Of a DNA stretch of 57,395 bases, positions 1 to 8,373 are shown one piece after another. Origin of the DNA: an uncultured Collinsella sp. (lineage in GTDB: Bacteria; Actinomycetota; Coriobacteriia; Coriobacteriales; Coriobacteriaceae); the NCBI GenBank assembly GCA_902475445.1, contig CABRZN010000001.1:1-57395 (forward strand). The letters are read 5' to 3'. Position 1 is the first letter of the stretch; each line of letters starts with the position of its first letter. The notes under the pieces are model-generated. The model did not search any database and had not been told where the DNA came from. It saw nothing but the letters and a program-made list of their open reading frames with translations. The translations under genes were made by a program, and so were the position numbers.

Positions 1-25
1 GCGAGTTAGCCGGCAGGTCGGCATG

Positions 26-349
26 TCAATCCTGGTCTAACAGAGCCTTAAAGTATCTCTTCGATCTGAAAATATCTTTTGCCTCGTCAACATTAAGTGC
101 TGACTTTTGTATCAACTCGATTGTTAATTGAACATTCGAACTAAACGAATCCTTTGATTCCCGATACCTTTTACAGCACTCTTCGACATGTCTAAAAGAT
201 AAGAGGTCATCGTAAAATTCCACGTTTAAGTCAACGATGTCAACTTTATATTGTTCAACCTCTTGAAGATATGACTTCAAAACAGGCAAGGCAAGATACG
301 GCCCCACTGGACTCCATCCTGGGGGAAATACTAAAAGCGTTTTAGGCAT
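26..349 (-). CDS. B12-binding radical SAM protein, N-terminal fragment
   Basis: 107 residues. The opening (LLVFPPGWSPVGPYLALPVLKSYL, residues 5-28) is the first strand-loop-helix of the cobalamin-binding Rossmann domain that precedes radical SAM domains in many natural-product and cofactor enzymes. Family members run to about 450-650 residues, whereas this frame stops after the B12-like domain, before any CxxxCxxC cluster motif. It is therefore truncated, frameshifted, or a remnant; only 25 bases remain beyond the stop, too few to decide. Base composition is AT-rich like the next two genes and unlike the rest of the window. It starts 7 bases after the MFS gene stop, so the three genes look like one acquired operon. 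Confidence 0.5.
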   Translation of the reverse strand: MPKTLLVFPPGWSPVGPYLALPVLKSYLQEVEQYKVDIVDLNVEFYDDLLSFRHVEECCKRYRESKDSFSSNVQLTIELIQKSALNVDEAKDIFRSKRYFKALLDQD

Positions 350-356
350 ATCAACG

Positions 357-1543
357 TCACATCTTTCGCAAATAATTCAATTGAAACACAACTACCATCA
401 TAATTGAAAATACACCAAGTCCTGTAACGAGAATTGAGAACATCGCGATGCTCGTGAACAGCGAAACAAGGAGTGTTGAAATAACAACAGCAACCGATTG
501 CAAAGACTCCCTAATTGAAAACAGGCTTATCGATTCAGATTCGTCTCTCGCCAAATCCTGCAGCGATGTTATGAGAAGCACATCTTGAATGGCGTTTCCG
601 GCACCGACGATAAAAAGGAAAATAAACGATATTCCAGACGCATAGCGATAGCCAAACGCCAGATACGCACCGAGCGCAAGATACGTCACAAAACAATATG
701 ATTTAATGCAATCGGAACCACTAATTAAACGACCGTATATTGTATTTCCGAACAACAGTCCGATTGTAAGACTACTCTGAAGGAATCCGTATTGTATCGA
801 TGACGAGTCAAATTGCAATTGCGCAATAGCTGGCAAAAGAGAATTCAGAGAGCCGAATGCCACGCCACTAGAAATATCGATTAATAGGAAACCAATTGCC
901 AAGTGCTTCGCGCTAAGATCACTAAATGCAGTCCTGTTTTTTCATTTTTGCTTATCCCCTCTTTATCATTAACCTCGATAACCGACGGAACATCTCGCAG
1001 CAACCAGAACGACGCGGCAAAAGAAAGCGCGTCTAATGCAAGAACAGCCTCCGCCCCAAATTGAGCGACAACAAAACCGCCGGCAACTGGCCCCAGAACC
1101 ATCATCAAATTCTGCAGAAACCCAAACGAATTATTAATTACGTCGCGATTGATACTATTCGTATTGGCTCTTAACAACGAGTAAAAGCAGGGCATTTCAA
1201 CCGTTCGGCAAAGCGATACCGCGCACGTAATAGCAAACATACTCCATTTACTATCAACAAAAATATAGCAAACGAATAATCCCGCGCGAATTAAGTCTGC
1301 CAATCTCATGGCCTGCAGTGTCCCGATACCCACCTTCTGAGGCAGCTGCGCGAGCGCAACTGAAAACAGAGAGGGGGCAAATCTGCAGCAGACCATCAAA
1401 GCAGTTGCAGAAACATCGTGAGTTACCTCGTAAATCAGCATTGGCAAAGCAATATTCGCACACCAATTGCCTATTTCGCTTATCCCTCTAGCAATATATA
1501 GGACCCGAACCGGACGGCTAGCTCTCAATACCGTGAACATCAC
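357..1543 (-). pseudogene. MFS-type exporter split by a one-base frameshift
   Basis: Two frames make one major facilitator protein. The upstream frame (1543 to 881) carries the N-terminal half, with the typical RASRPVRVLYIARGISEIGN first helix and about six membrane segments. The downstream frame (about 936 to 357) carries the C-terminal half. The frames meet at a run of six T (937-942; six A on the coding strand). Seven A would read straight through and give a 395-residue protein, the usual size. Either the gene is dead, the run is phase-variable, or the base is a sequencing error. Start is GTG 1543 or ATG 1540 behind GAGG, overlapping the DUF2087 gene by about 25 bases. Likely role if intact: drug or metabolite efflux; the substrate cannot be told. 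Confidence 0.75.
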
Positions 1544-1798
1544 GATTAACCTCGTATTTCAGGCCTCGCTTATCCCTTAATAGGAATCCATAATCAACCA
1601 AGTACCGCCTCAACACGGCATAATCAGGATAGAGCTGTGACAGCACACGATTAACCTGAAGCTCCGTATAACTTGTATTTAATTCAAAGAAAGAGACGGC
1701 CCATAGCAGCATGATTCTTTTATAGCTTTCTTTTTTGGAATTGAAACCAGCTCGCCATTCTTGAGAAATCGTTTTTTAAAGTCTATTAGCTCATCCAT
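1518..1798 (-). pseudogene. DUF2087-family regulator, frameshifted
   Basis: The 3' frame contains the DUF2087 signature (VNRVLSQLYPDYAVLRRYLV, then DYGFLLRD and YEVN). An ATG at 1798 behind GGAGG (six-base spacing) opens a frame beginning MDELIDFKKRFLKNGELVSI that is shifted relative to it. The shift lies at six T (1731-1736; six A in the coding strand). One extra A restores a 93-residue protein, normal for short DUF2087 proteins. DUF2087 is found in small winged-helix-type regulators, often beside transporters, so this probably controlled the following pump and radical SAM gene. It is the first gene of the AT-rich cassette. Confidence 0.65.
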
Positions 1799-1877
1799 TC
1801 ACATCCTCCATTTCATACGCATCTAATACTAAAAATGCATACGCTTTAGGTCATCGCATTCGGCTTCTATATTCGAA

Positions 1878-2117
1878 CTAAACTCGAACTAATCTAAATG
1901 ATTTGCTCAAACACTCTTCGAAAGCTCGTTTTTCACTTTGAGTAAAATGCCCTTCCCAGTCAGTCCACGAACAGGAAGGCAACTCACAACGAGCGGAGTC
2001 GAAGCCCTCTGCCGTCGGTCGTTCAAAATGCACGATAACCTTTTCGATATCCCCATCTGCTATCAGGTCAGAATGAACGACCTCGGTACCGTCTTCGAAT
2101 GTCATATACGGGTACAT
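1878..2117 (-). CDS. small conserved hypothetical protein (79 aa)
   Basis: Begins MYPYMTFEDGTEVVHSDLI. ATG 2117 was chosen because GAGGTGG lies eight bases upstream; a frame opening 42 bases earlier lacks a ribosome site. It is an acidic soluble protein with no membrane segment or signal peptide. I recall similar short proteins (MxPYMTLxDGTEVVHS..., then VHFERP and SARC motifs) from mobile-element regions of Firmicutes, but know of no assigned function. Composition is intermediate between the AT-rich island and the chromosome, so it may be the island's last gene. Confidence 0.6.
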   Translation of the reverse strand: MYPYMTFEDGTEVVHSDLIADGDIEKVIVHFERPTAEGFDSARCELPSCSWTDWEGHFTQSEKRAFEECLSKSFRLVRV

Positions 2118-2292
2118 CACGTAAACCACCTCACAATCGTAAATCCAGTTTAGCATCAAGCTATTGCACCAAAGACAGCAAGCCCCCCTTGATGAGTTGA
2201 TGGTATCTGTTAAATGTCACGTACGATTCACATCTGGTGGGTACCCTGATGGCTACATGAAACGAAGCAGATTTACACCGGGAGGACCCCGT

Positions 2293-3243
2293 ATGACAAC
2301 CAAGTACACCGACGCGCCGCGCACGCGCGTCATGACACCGGCCGCGCTCAACAACGGCGTGCACGAGAACCATTCCATCGGACAGACCATGGCCATCGCG
2401 CCCAAAAAGGGCCTGTTTGACGACATTTCCATTCCCCAGATCATCGCCGGCGCCGCAGCTGCCGCCACGAGCGTCGCACTTGCCTCCAAGATTGGTATCG
2501 CTGGTTCAGTAATTGGCGCCGCCGTGAGCTCGGTCATCACCGTTGTGTCATCGCAGGTCTACCGCCACTTTATCTCTGCCAGCGCCGAAGCCATCAAAGG
2601 TACGCACGCCGCCGTCGACTACCCCGCCGGCGCCTACGAGCCCGTTGAGTTTAATGCCGAGGAGCACCTGGGCGGCGCCGCGACTACGCAGGAGATGCGC
2701 CAGATTGCGGGGCGCGTGACCACGGCGCGCGTTGCTCCCGACAGCCTGCGCGCCAAGGCGGCGGCAGAGCGCAGTCAGACGCAAAAGAAGGTCATCGTCT
2801 TCTCGATCGCCATCGCCATCGTCGCGGTCATCGCCTGCGCCGGCGCCATCCTTATCACCACCGCCGGTGAGGGTCTGGGCGAGCGCCCCGAGCCAATCCT
2901 TTCGTCGCGCACGACGGAAAGCGATGCAAATGGCAACACCCAGTCGCAAGACCAGCAGGCACAGACGGACGGCACGCAAGACAGTTCCACCTCTACCGAT
3001 TCGTCCTCGAATACCCAAAACCAATCGCAGGGCGCCGATTCTTCTGTGAACAACAGCGGCGCGCAATCCGGCACGACCGACTCAAGCCAAACGACTGACG
3101 GTTCGCAGCCGAACACGGGAGGCCAGACGAGCGACACCACGTCGGGAACGGGTACAGCAGACAGCAACAACAGCAATTCGAGTGGCACCACATCGGGCAC
3201 GGCATCTGACAGTTCAAGCCAAGGCACGACATCGGACAACTAG
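2293..3243 (+). CDS. membrane protein with Ser/Thr/Gln/Asn-rich extracellular tail
   Basis: 316 residues from ATG 2293 (GGAGG at 2281-2285, seven-base spacing). Residues about 48-80 form a Gly/Ala-rich hydrophobic stretch with glycine-zipper character (AGAAAAATSVALASKIGIAG), and a second strong membrane helix lies at about 170-195 (VIVFSIAIAIVAVIA). From about residue 205 to the end the chain is almost only S, T, Q, N, G and D, typical of an unfolded, surface-exposed or wall-spanning tail. There is no sorting motif, signal-peptidase site or catalytic motif. Function unknown; I would expect a lineage-specific envelope protein. Confidence 0.75.
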   Translation: MTTKYTDAPRTRVMTPAALNNGVHENHSIGQTMAIAPKKGLFDDISIPQIIAGAAAAATSVALASKIGIAGSVIGAAVSSVITVVSSQVYRHFISASAEAIKGTHAAVDYPAGAYEPVEFNAEEHLGGAATTQEMRQIAGRVTTARVAPDSLRAKAAAERSQTQKKVIVFSIAIAIVAVIACAGAILITTAGEGLGERPEPILSSRTTESDANGNTQSQDQQAQTDGTQDSSTSTDSSSNTQNQSQGADSSVNNSGAQSGTTDSSQTTDGSQPNTGGQTSDTTSGTGTADSNNSNSSGTTSGTASDSSSQGTTSDN

Positions 3244-3378
3244 GCGCTGCATCCCCAGATAGGCAACCTGTACAACGGGCGCGAATCGATAGCGGTTCGC
3301 GCCCGTTTGCCTTGGGCGACGAGATGGCAAGCCCCGCGCGATGGTAAGATGCTTTGGTGTGTAAAGAGGAGATTTGCC

Positions 3379-4677
3379 ATGAGCAAGACAATAGTTACGC
3401 CCACGCTTTCGCTGGGCAACCACATCTATCTGTATCGCCTGCTGCGCGACGCGATTGGGTGCGGTAAGCAAACGTTTATGACGCAGGTCGAGGAGGCGCT
3501 CGCCGCCGGCGACATGGCCGCTTATGACCTGGGCTTCGAGTCCACGCGCGAGTTGCTCGAGGAACTCGACGACTGCATTAAGCTGACCGTCTTTAAGGGC
3601 GGCCGCCTGTATACCACCGTCATCGCCAACGAGGCCTGGGATACCGCCCTTGCCAAAGGCGAGGACAAGCCCAAGGCAGCCAAGGGCGCCAAGCAGTCCT
3701 ACAAAAAGAAAAAACGCGGCGAGAAGGACCTCAAGGCCGTGCGCCCCAAGCACGTTAAGCGTCCCGAGCCTGAAGCCATGGTTGAAGCCGTGCCAGAATC
3801 CGAGCCCGAGGCAGAGATTGAAGTCGCTATTGAGGTAACGGCAGAAGCCGAAACCGAAACCACCGCCACGACTGATCCCGAAGTCATATCCGAGCAGGAA
3901 GCCACTGCGGAGCTCAACGAAGCTCCCAAGTCGACAACCGAAAAAACCGCCGACCAACCCGAGACGCCTTCGTTCCAAAACAGTGATGTCTTTAGCGACG
4001 AGGCCGAGGACGATCAGCCCGCCGATCAAGACGCTACCGAGTCGACGCCGAAGCCCGAGACGCCGCAGCCCGCCATCTCGCTCACGGTCGTCTATGACCC
4101 CGAGAACGCCAACGCCGGCATCACCACCATGGCCTCCACGCCCATCGAGGCAAAGACGAGCGTCGAGAACGAGAACGCGACGCAGGTTGAGGTTGAAACC
4201 TCAGCTGCAGACGCGCCCATCACCGTGGAGCCCGTAGATTCCACGATCAAGCTGGAAACGACGCCGGAGCCCACACCCGTCATCGAATCCGTGCCCACTT
4301 CTGCTTGCGGCCAAATTCCCGCACCGGCATCGGCTTCGGCACCCGCAGCGGCCCCAACCCCCGCACCTGCAGTACCGACCATCCCCGAGGATTTCCCCAT
4401 CGATTTCGCAACCGAGGTCTTCTGCCCCGGCCCATTGCTACACCAGTTGTCGACCTATCTCCCCTACGGCGCCGACACGCTCGGCATCGTCGGCGAGTAC
4501 TACTGGATTGCCCGCGAGCGCGGTACCATCGAGGCCGCGCGAAACCGCGCAAACTTCCCCCTGTGCTACACGCAGGCCGGCGAGCGCCACGAAGTCACCG
4601 TGCGCATCCGCCGCAACACCACCGGCGGTCTCGGAGCCGCCTGGGCCATCGACAAGGTCGAAGCCCCGGTCGAGTAA
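3379..4677 (+). CDS. two-domain protein with long acidic Pro/Glu/Thr-rich linker
   Basis: 432 residues from ATG 3379 (AGAGGAG upstream). The N-terminal ~85 residues form a small helical module (LYRLLRDAIGCG, then LGFESTRELLEELDD and KGGRLYTTVI) that faintly resembles an OST-HTH/LOTUS winged-helix fold; this likeness is a guess. A Lys-rich patch (KQSYKKKKRGEKDLKAVRPK) is followed by about 230 residues rich in E, P, T and A. A compact conserved-looking C-terminal domain of about 80 residues follows (FCPGPLLHQLSTYLPYGAD to the end). The layout suggests two nucleic-acid or protein-binding modules joined by a flexible linker. No membrane segment. Function unassigned. Confidence 0.7.
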   Translation: MSKTIVTPTLSLGNHIYLYRLLRDAIGCGKQTFMTQVEEALAAGDMAAYDLGFESTRELLEELDDCIKLTVFKGGRLYTTVIANEAWDTALAKGEDKPKAAKGAKQSYKKKKRGEKDLKAVRPKHVKRPEPEAMVEAVPESEPEAEIEVAIEVTAEAETETTATTDPEVISEQEATAELNEAPKSTTEKTADQPETPSFQNSDVFSDEAEDDQPADQDATESTPKPETPQPAISLTVVYDPENANAGITTMASTPIEAKTSVENENATQVEVETSAADAPITVEPVDSTIKLETTPEPTPVIESVPTSACGQIPAPASASAPAAAPTPAPAVPTIPEDFPIDFATEVFCPGPLLHQLSTYLPYGADTLGIVGEYYWIARERGTIEAARNRANFPLCYTQAGERHEVTVRIRRNTTGGLGAAWAIDKVEAPVE

Positions 4678-4678
4678 A

Positions 4679-4718
4679 AAACGGCCTCGGATAGCCAATT
4701 GACCATCCGAGGCCGTTT
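4679..4718. terminator. bidirectional intrinsic terminator
   Basis: Perfect 14-bp inverted repeat (AAACGGCCTCGGAT, and ATCCGAGGCCGTTT at 4705-4718) around a 12-base loop, with A- and T-runs outside the stem. It sits between the convergent genes ending at 4677 and 4732. Confidence 0.9.
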
Positions 4719-4731
4719 GAATTCAGGCCTT

Positions 4732-5124
4732 TTAGTTGTCATCGGTGCATATAGACACCAGAGAAGCAAGCTCATCCTCAAGTTGCGGAGCAAAGTATCT
4801 AAAAGAAACCTGCGCTCCAGTCGGTATCGACTCAATCATATTCGCAGCATTATCTGAAACTCGGTACGATGCAGTTTCACCTGTCTTCAAATCCTCTATT
4901 GAGCAGACAGCGTCTTCAGCATCAATCGACCTAAGCACGCCTTTTCCTTGTAACATCACATCGGCATGCCCGCCAGCTATTTCTAATGAACCTGAGTCTG
5001 TCGCAGTCACTTCTCCGGAACCTCCGCGCGATATCTCTTCCTTTGTTGAACAGCCCACCAATGAAGCCATCAGCACCAAAGACAGAGCTAGACGAATCGC
5101 CCTACTTCGAAAAAGTCGTTCCAT
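4732..5124 (-). CDS. small lipoprotein
   Basis: About 130 residues from ATG 5124; in-frame ATGs at 5136 and 5151 are alternatives and none has a strong ribosome site. The basic start (MERLFRSRAIR), hydrophobic helix and LVGC lipobox mark a lipoprotein signal peptide, so it should be anchored outside the membrane. The mature part has a compact beta-like segment (VLRSIDAEDAVCSIEDLKTG, then ASYRVSDNAANMIESIPTG) and no catalytic motif I can recognise. Its start lies inside the 3' end of the cysteine-protease-like gene, implying translational coupling. Base composition is AT-rich, as in that gene. It could be a partner or inhibitor of that protein. Confidence 0.7.
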   Translation of the reverse strand: MERLFRSRAIRLALSLVLMASLVGCSTKEEISRGGSGEVTATDSGSLEIAGGHADVMLQGKGVLRSIDAEDAVCSIEDLKTGETASYRVSDNAANMIESIPTGAQVSFRYFAPQLEDELASLVSICTDDN

Positions 5125-6229
5125 AAGTCCACGCATAATAGCTCTGATCATACTTCAGGAAGGATAAAGATGGATTCCAGCCGTCCGCTATGCCAATCAT
5201 CTGCCTTGTCTCTCCAGTTTTCTTACCAGTAAGTGTGGCGTAAGCCTCCGCTGTTACAGAATGGGCTGATCCGTTGTACAAACTCGCATGTAAAACATTC
5301 GGTCTATTAGAGTTAATCTCATTTTGAATGCTCGCGATAGCCGGAGAGGAGACAGTGCGGGCGATAAGAGTACTTCCTCTGCTTGCGCAGTAATTTGTAA
5401 ACCCCGTTGCACAGGTTGATATCGGCGTTCCACCCAAAACAACGCCGGGAACAGTCTGTTCTTCATCGGAAAGAGCATGGGTATTGGTGTAATTCCATAT
5501 CTGCATATATTGCGAAGGGTCGCTATATAAATTGGCAATGCCATACAGTTCCGCAACGTTCGAAAAAGCTGTCACCATACAAGCATAGTGGGCGGTAAGC
5601 CTCTTAATCTCGCTTTCATCATATGACATAAACTGAGAAATGGAACGAAATCCAGATACTGTGTAATCCTGCATTTGAGTTGCGTAAATTACAACATCGT
5701 TCCAGCTTGAAGGTTTATTCGATAAAACGACAGGCCGTCCTTCTATGGAAACAGCCGGGATTGTTCTTCCGCAATTTGTTGTTATTGAACCGTCCAAAGA
5801 TTGCACGCCGAATTCGAATGGATTGATCATTACGACTGGGTTATTGAACGAATAAGACTCGACACCAAGATCTCCTCCCCGATCCATAGGGCTGACTAAG
5901 CCGTCTCCAAAACGATATCCCGTAAGTATTTCATCATCTGAAGCATCTAAAACCAAATAGCCCGCGGCTCTATTGGATGTCACAACCGGAACAATGTAAC
6001 CAAGCGGGGACCCATCAACATCTACAAAAGGAATAGGGTCAGAAGGCGTATACGAATAGCCGAGGAGTCCCTTTATATATTTATCGGCAAGCTCTTGCGC
6101 AATTTCAGAAGTAAATTGTATCTGCTCACCATCAATATTGCCCGTCGAAGCAAAAACCTCTTTCGGACGTGCGGCTAAGGCGACAATTGAAGACGCGACA
6201 AGTTGCAGAAAACGACGACGCGAAAGCAT
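5102..6229 (-). CDS. Tat-exported papain-fold (C39-like) cysteine protease candidate
   Basis: 375 residues. The start MLSRRRFLQLVASSIVALAA is a twin-arginine signal (S-R-R-R-F-L-Q) with an Ala-rich hydrophobic core, so export in folded form is expected. A possible catalytic triad of a papain-like fold is Cys217 (HYACMVTAFSN), His323 (NGSAHSVTAEAY) and Asp349 or Asn352 (GIADGWN). The N-terminal ~190 residues are beta-rich (GYIVPVV, AAGYLVLDASDD, ILTGYRFGDG) and resemble a Spi-like or C10-type propeptide or inhibitor module; that is inference from spacing. AT-rich base use marks it as acquired. The neighbouring lipoprotein gene overlaps its 3' end. It could instead be an inactive binding protein of the same fold. 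Confidence 0.6.
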   Translation of the reverse strand: MLSRRRFLQLVASSIVALAARPKEVFASTGNIDGEQIQFTSEIAQELADKYIKGLLGYSYTPSDPIPFVDVDGSPLGYIVPVVTSNRAAGYLVLDASDDEILTGYRFGDGLVSPMDRGGDLGVESYSFNNPVVMINPFEFGVQSLDGSITTNCGRTIPAVSIEGRPVVLSNKPSSWNDVVIYATQMQDYTVSGFRSISQFMSYDESEIKRLTAHYACMVTAFSNVAELYGIANLYSDPSQYMQIWNYTNTHALSDEEQTVPGVVLGGTPISTCATGFTNYCASRGSTLIARTVSSPAIASIQNEINSNRPNVLHASLYNGSAHSVTAEAYATLTGKKTGETRQMIGIADGWNPSLSFLKYDQSYYAWTYGTTFSK

Positions 6230-6472
6230 ATGTTCTTCTTTCTAGAGAAGCGACTTATAAGGTACTCCTATTCTATAATCTTTTTTGTAACGTTACAGCA
6301 ATGGTTATATTTCAATTCGATTTGCTTATGTCCTTGCAACCCAATGCGTCTTTACGTTTTAAACGGAATTAGAAAATCACTCATAGCAAAAACGGGCTTT
6401 AATCCCAAAGAGATGACTTTGATTATGAATCAAACCAGCAGCCAGGGCATAGCTGCAGTGCAATCGCTACAA

Positions 6473-6500
6473 GAAAGGCCGCCCTTGGTGGCGGCCTTTC
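6473..6500 (-). terminator. intrinsic terminator of ettA
   Basis: 11-bp perfect stem GAAAGGCCGCC / GGCGGCCTTTC with a six-base loop, 10 bases beyond the ettA stop. The A-rich left flank gives U residues on the minus-strand transcript. Confidence 0.85.
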
Positions 6501-6509
6501 TACTTGCTA

Positions 6510-8189
6510 CTAGTCGCGCGTCAGCTTGCGGTGGATACGATGCGGCTGGGCTGCGTCCTCGCCCAGGCGCTCGATGCGGTTGGCCTGATAGGCCTCGAAG
6601 TTGCCCTCGAACCAATACCAGTTGCCCGGATTCTCGTCGGTGCCCTCCCACGCCAGAATGTGCGTGGCGACGCGGTCCAGGAACATACGGTCGTGGCTAA
6701 TGACCACAGAGCAGCCCGGAAACTCGAGCAGCGCCGCTTCGAGCGAGGACAGCGTCTCGACGTCGAGGTCGTTCGTGGGCTCGTCGAGGAGCAGCAGGTT
6801 GCCGCCCTGCTTGAGCGTAAGCGCCAAGTTCAGACGGTTGCGCTCGCCGCCGGAGAGCACACCAGCGCGCTTCTGCTGGTCTTGGCCCTTAAAGCCAAAG
6901 CTCGCCACATACGCGCGGCTCGGAACCTCGGTCTCGCCGACCATCATGTGGTCCAGGCCGTCCGAGACGACCTCCCACAGGTTCTTATCGGGGTCGATGC
7001 CAGAACGGTTCTGGTCGACGTAAGAAATCTTGACGGTCTCGCCCACCTCGAGCTCGCCCGAAGTCAGCGGCTCCAGGCCCACGATGGTCTTGAAGAGCGT
7101 AGTCTTGCCCACACCGTTGGGGCCGATGACGCCCACGATGCCGTTACGCGGCAGGGTGAAAGAAAGGTCGTCGATGAGCACGCGGCCGTCGAATTCCTTG
7201 TGCAGGTGATGGGCCTCGAGCACCTTGTTACCCAAACGCGGGCCCACAGGGATGCGGATGTCGGTCCAGTCGAGTTTCTGGCTGGCGCGGGCCTCGGCCT
7301 CCATCTCCTCGTAGCGAGCCAGACGGGCCTTGTTCTTGGCCTGGCGAGCCTTGGGCGAGCTGCGTACCCACTCGAGCTCGGCCTCCATGCGCTTGGCGAG
7401 CTTGGCGTCGCGGTTGCCCTGAGCCTCGATACGGGCGGCCTTGGTCTCCAGATACGTGGAGTAGTTGCCCTTGTAGGGATAAAGGTGGCCGCGGTCGACC
7501 TCGCAGATCCACTCGGCAACGTTATCCAGGAAGTAGCGATCATGCGTGACGGCAAGCACCGCGCCCTGATAGTTGTGCAGGAAGTGCTCGAGCCACAGGA
7601 TCGATTCGGCGTCCAGGTGGTTCGTGGGCTCGTCGAGCAGCAGCAGGTCGGGAGCCTCGAGCAGCAGCTTGCACAGGGCCACGCGACGGCGCTCGCCGCC
7701 GGAAAGCACGTTGACCGGCATGTCGGAATCGGGCAGCTGCAGGGCGTCCATGGCCTGACCGAGCTTGGAATCGATATCCCAGCCGTCGGCGGCGTCGATC
7801 TCGTCCTGGAGCTTGCCCATCTCGGCCATGAGGGCGTCCATATCGCAATCCGGGTCGCACATCTCCTCGCCGATCTTGTTGAAGCGATCGACCTTGGCAA
7901 TCATATCGCCAAACGCCATGCGCACGTTCTCGATGACGGTCTTGTCGTCATCGAGCGGCGGCTCCTGCTGCAGGATGCCCACGGTGTAGCCGGGGGTAAG
8001 CCTGGCATCGCCGTTGGAGACTTCCTCGATACCGGCCATGATCTTGAGCAGGGTCGACTTACCCATGCCGTTGGGGCCCACGACGCCGATCTTGGCACCG
8101 GGGTAGAAGCTCAGGGTCACGTCGTCAAGGATTACCTTGTCGCCATGGGCCTTACGAGCCTGATACATCTGGTAGATAAACTCCGCCAT
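6510..8189 (-). CDS. ettA: energy-dependent translational throttle protein EttA
   Basis: 559 residues, the normal EttA length. It is a soluble ABC-F protein with two ATPase domains. Domain 1 has Walker A GPNGMGKST at 38-46 and signature LSGGERRR; domain 2 has GPNGVGKTT and LSGGERNR, each with a DEPTN Walker B. The linker between them holds the charged ARQAKNKARLARYEEM arm. In the known family EttA binds the ribosomal E site and gates entry into elongation according to the ATP/ADP ratio. The start MAEFIYQMYQARK is canonical. It stands alone between terminators, as expected for a housekeeping gene. High confidence for the family; other ABC-F subfamilies differ in the arm. Confidence 0.95.
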   Translation of the reverse strand: MAEFIYQMYQARKAHGDKVILDDVTLSFYPGAKIGVVGPNGMGKSTLLKIMAGIEEVSNGDARLTPGYTVGILQQEPPLDDDKTVIENVRMAFGDMIAKVDRFNKIGEEMCDPDCDMDALMAEMGKLQDEIDAADGWDIDSKLGQAMDALQLPDSDMPVNVLSGGERRRVALCKLLLEAPDLLLLDEPTNHLDAESILWLEHFLHNYQGAVLAVTHDRYFLDNVAEWICEVDRGHLYPYKGNYSTYLETKAARIEAQGNRDAKLAKRMEAELEWVRSSPKARQAKNKARLARYEEMEAEARASQKLDWTDIRIPVGPRLGNKVLEAHHLHKEFDGRVLIDDLSFTLPRNGIVGVIGPNGVGKTTLFKTIVGLEPLTSGELEVGETVKISYVDQNRSGIDPDKNLWEVVSDGLDHMMVGETEVPSRAYVASFGFKGQDQQKRAGVLSGGERNRLNLALTLKQGGNLLLLDEPTNDLDVETLSSLEAALLEFPGCSVVISHDRMFLDRVATHILAWEGTDENPGNWYWFEGNFEAYQANRIERLGEDAAQPHRIHRKLTRD

Positions 8190-8280
8190 TTGCCTGTTTT
8201 ATCCTTTCTACCTTCTGTTTCCCTATTCTTGATTCGCTTTAGTGGAAACGAAATGAGGAAACCAGCTCTGAAACTAAACG

Positions 8281-8309
8281 AAAAAGGGGCATGGTTGCCC
8301 ACACCCCCT
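8281..8309 (-). terminator. probable terminator of the sdpRI-type operon
   Basis: GGGG/CCCC-based hairpin with an imperfect inner stem, followed on the minus strand by five T (8281-8285). It lies 65 bases beyond the SdpI-family stop. Confidence 0.5.
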
Positions 8310-8373
8310 AATACTACCTAGGAAAAATCCCCCGGAACATACTATGAACTGCGTACGCTAGTTTTCCGCAACC

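Noticed and set aside
6504..8321. Open frame of 605 codons opposite ettA
   Set aside because: Mirror of the ettA reading frame with no recognisable domain; ettA is unambiguous.
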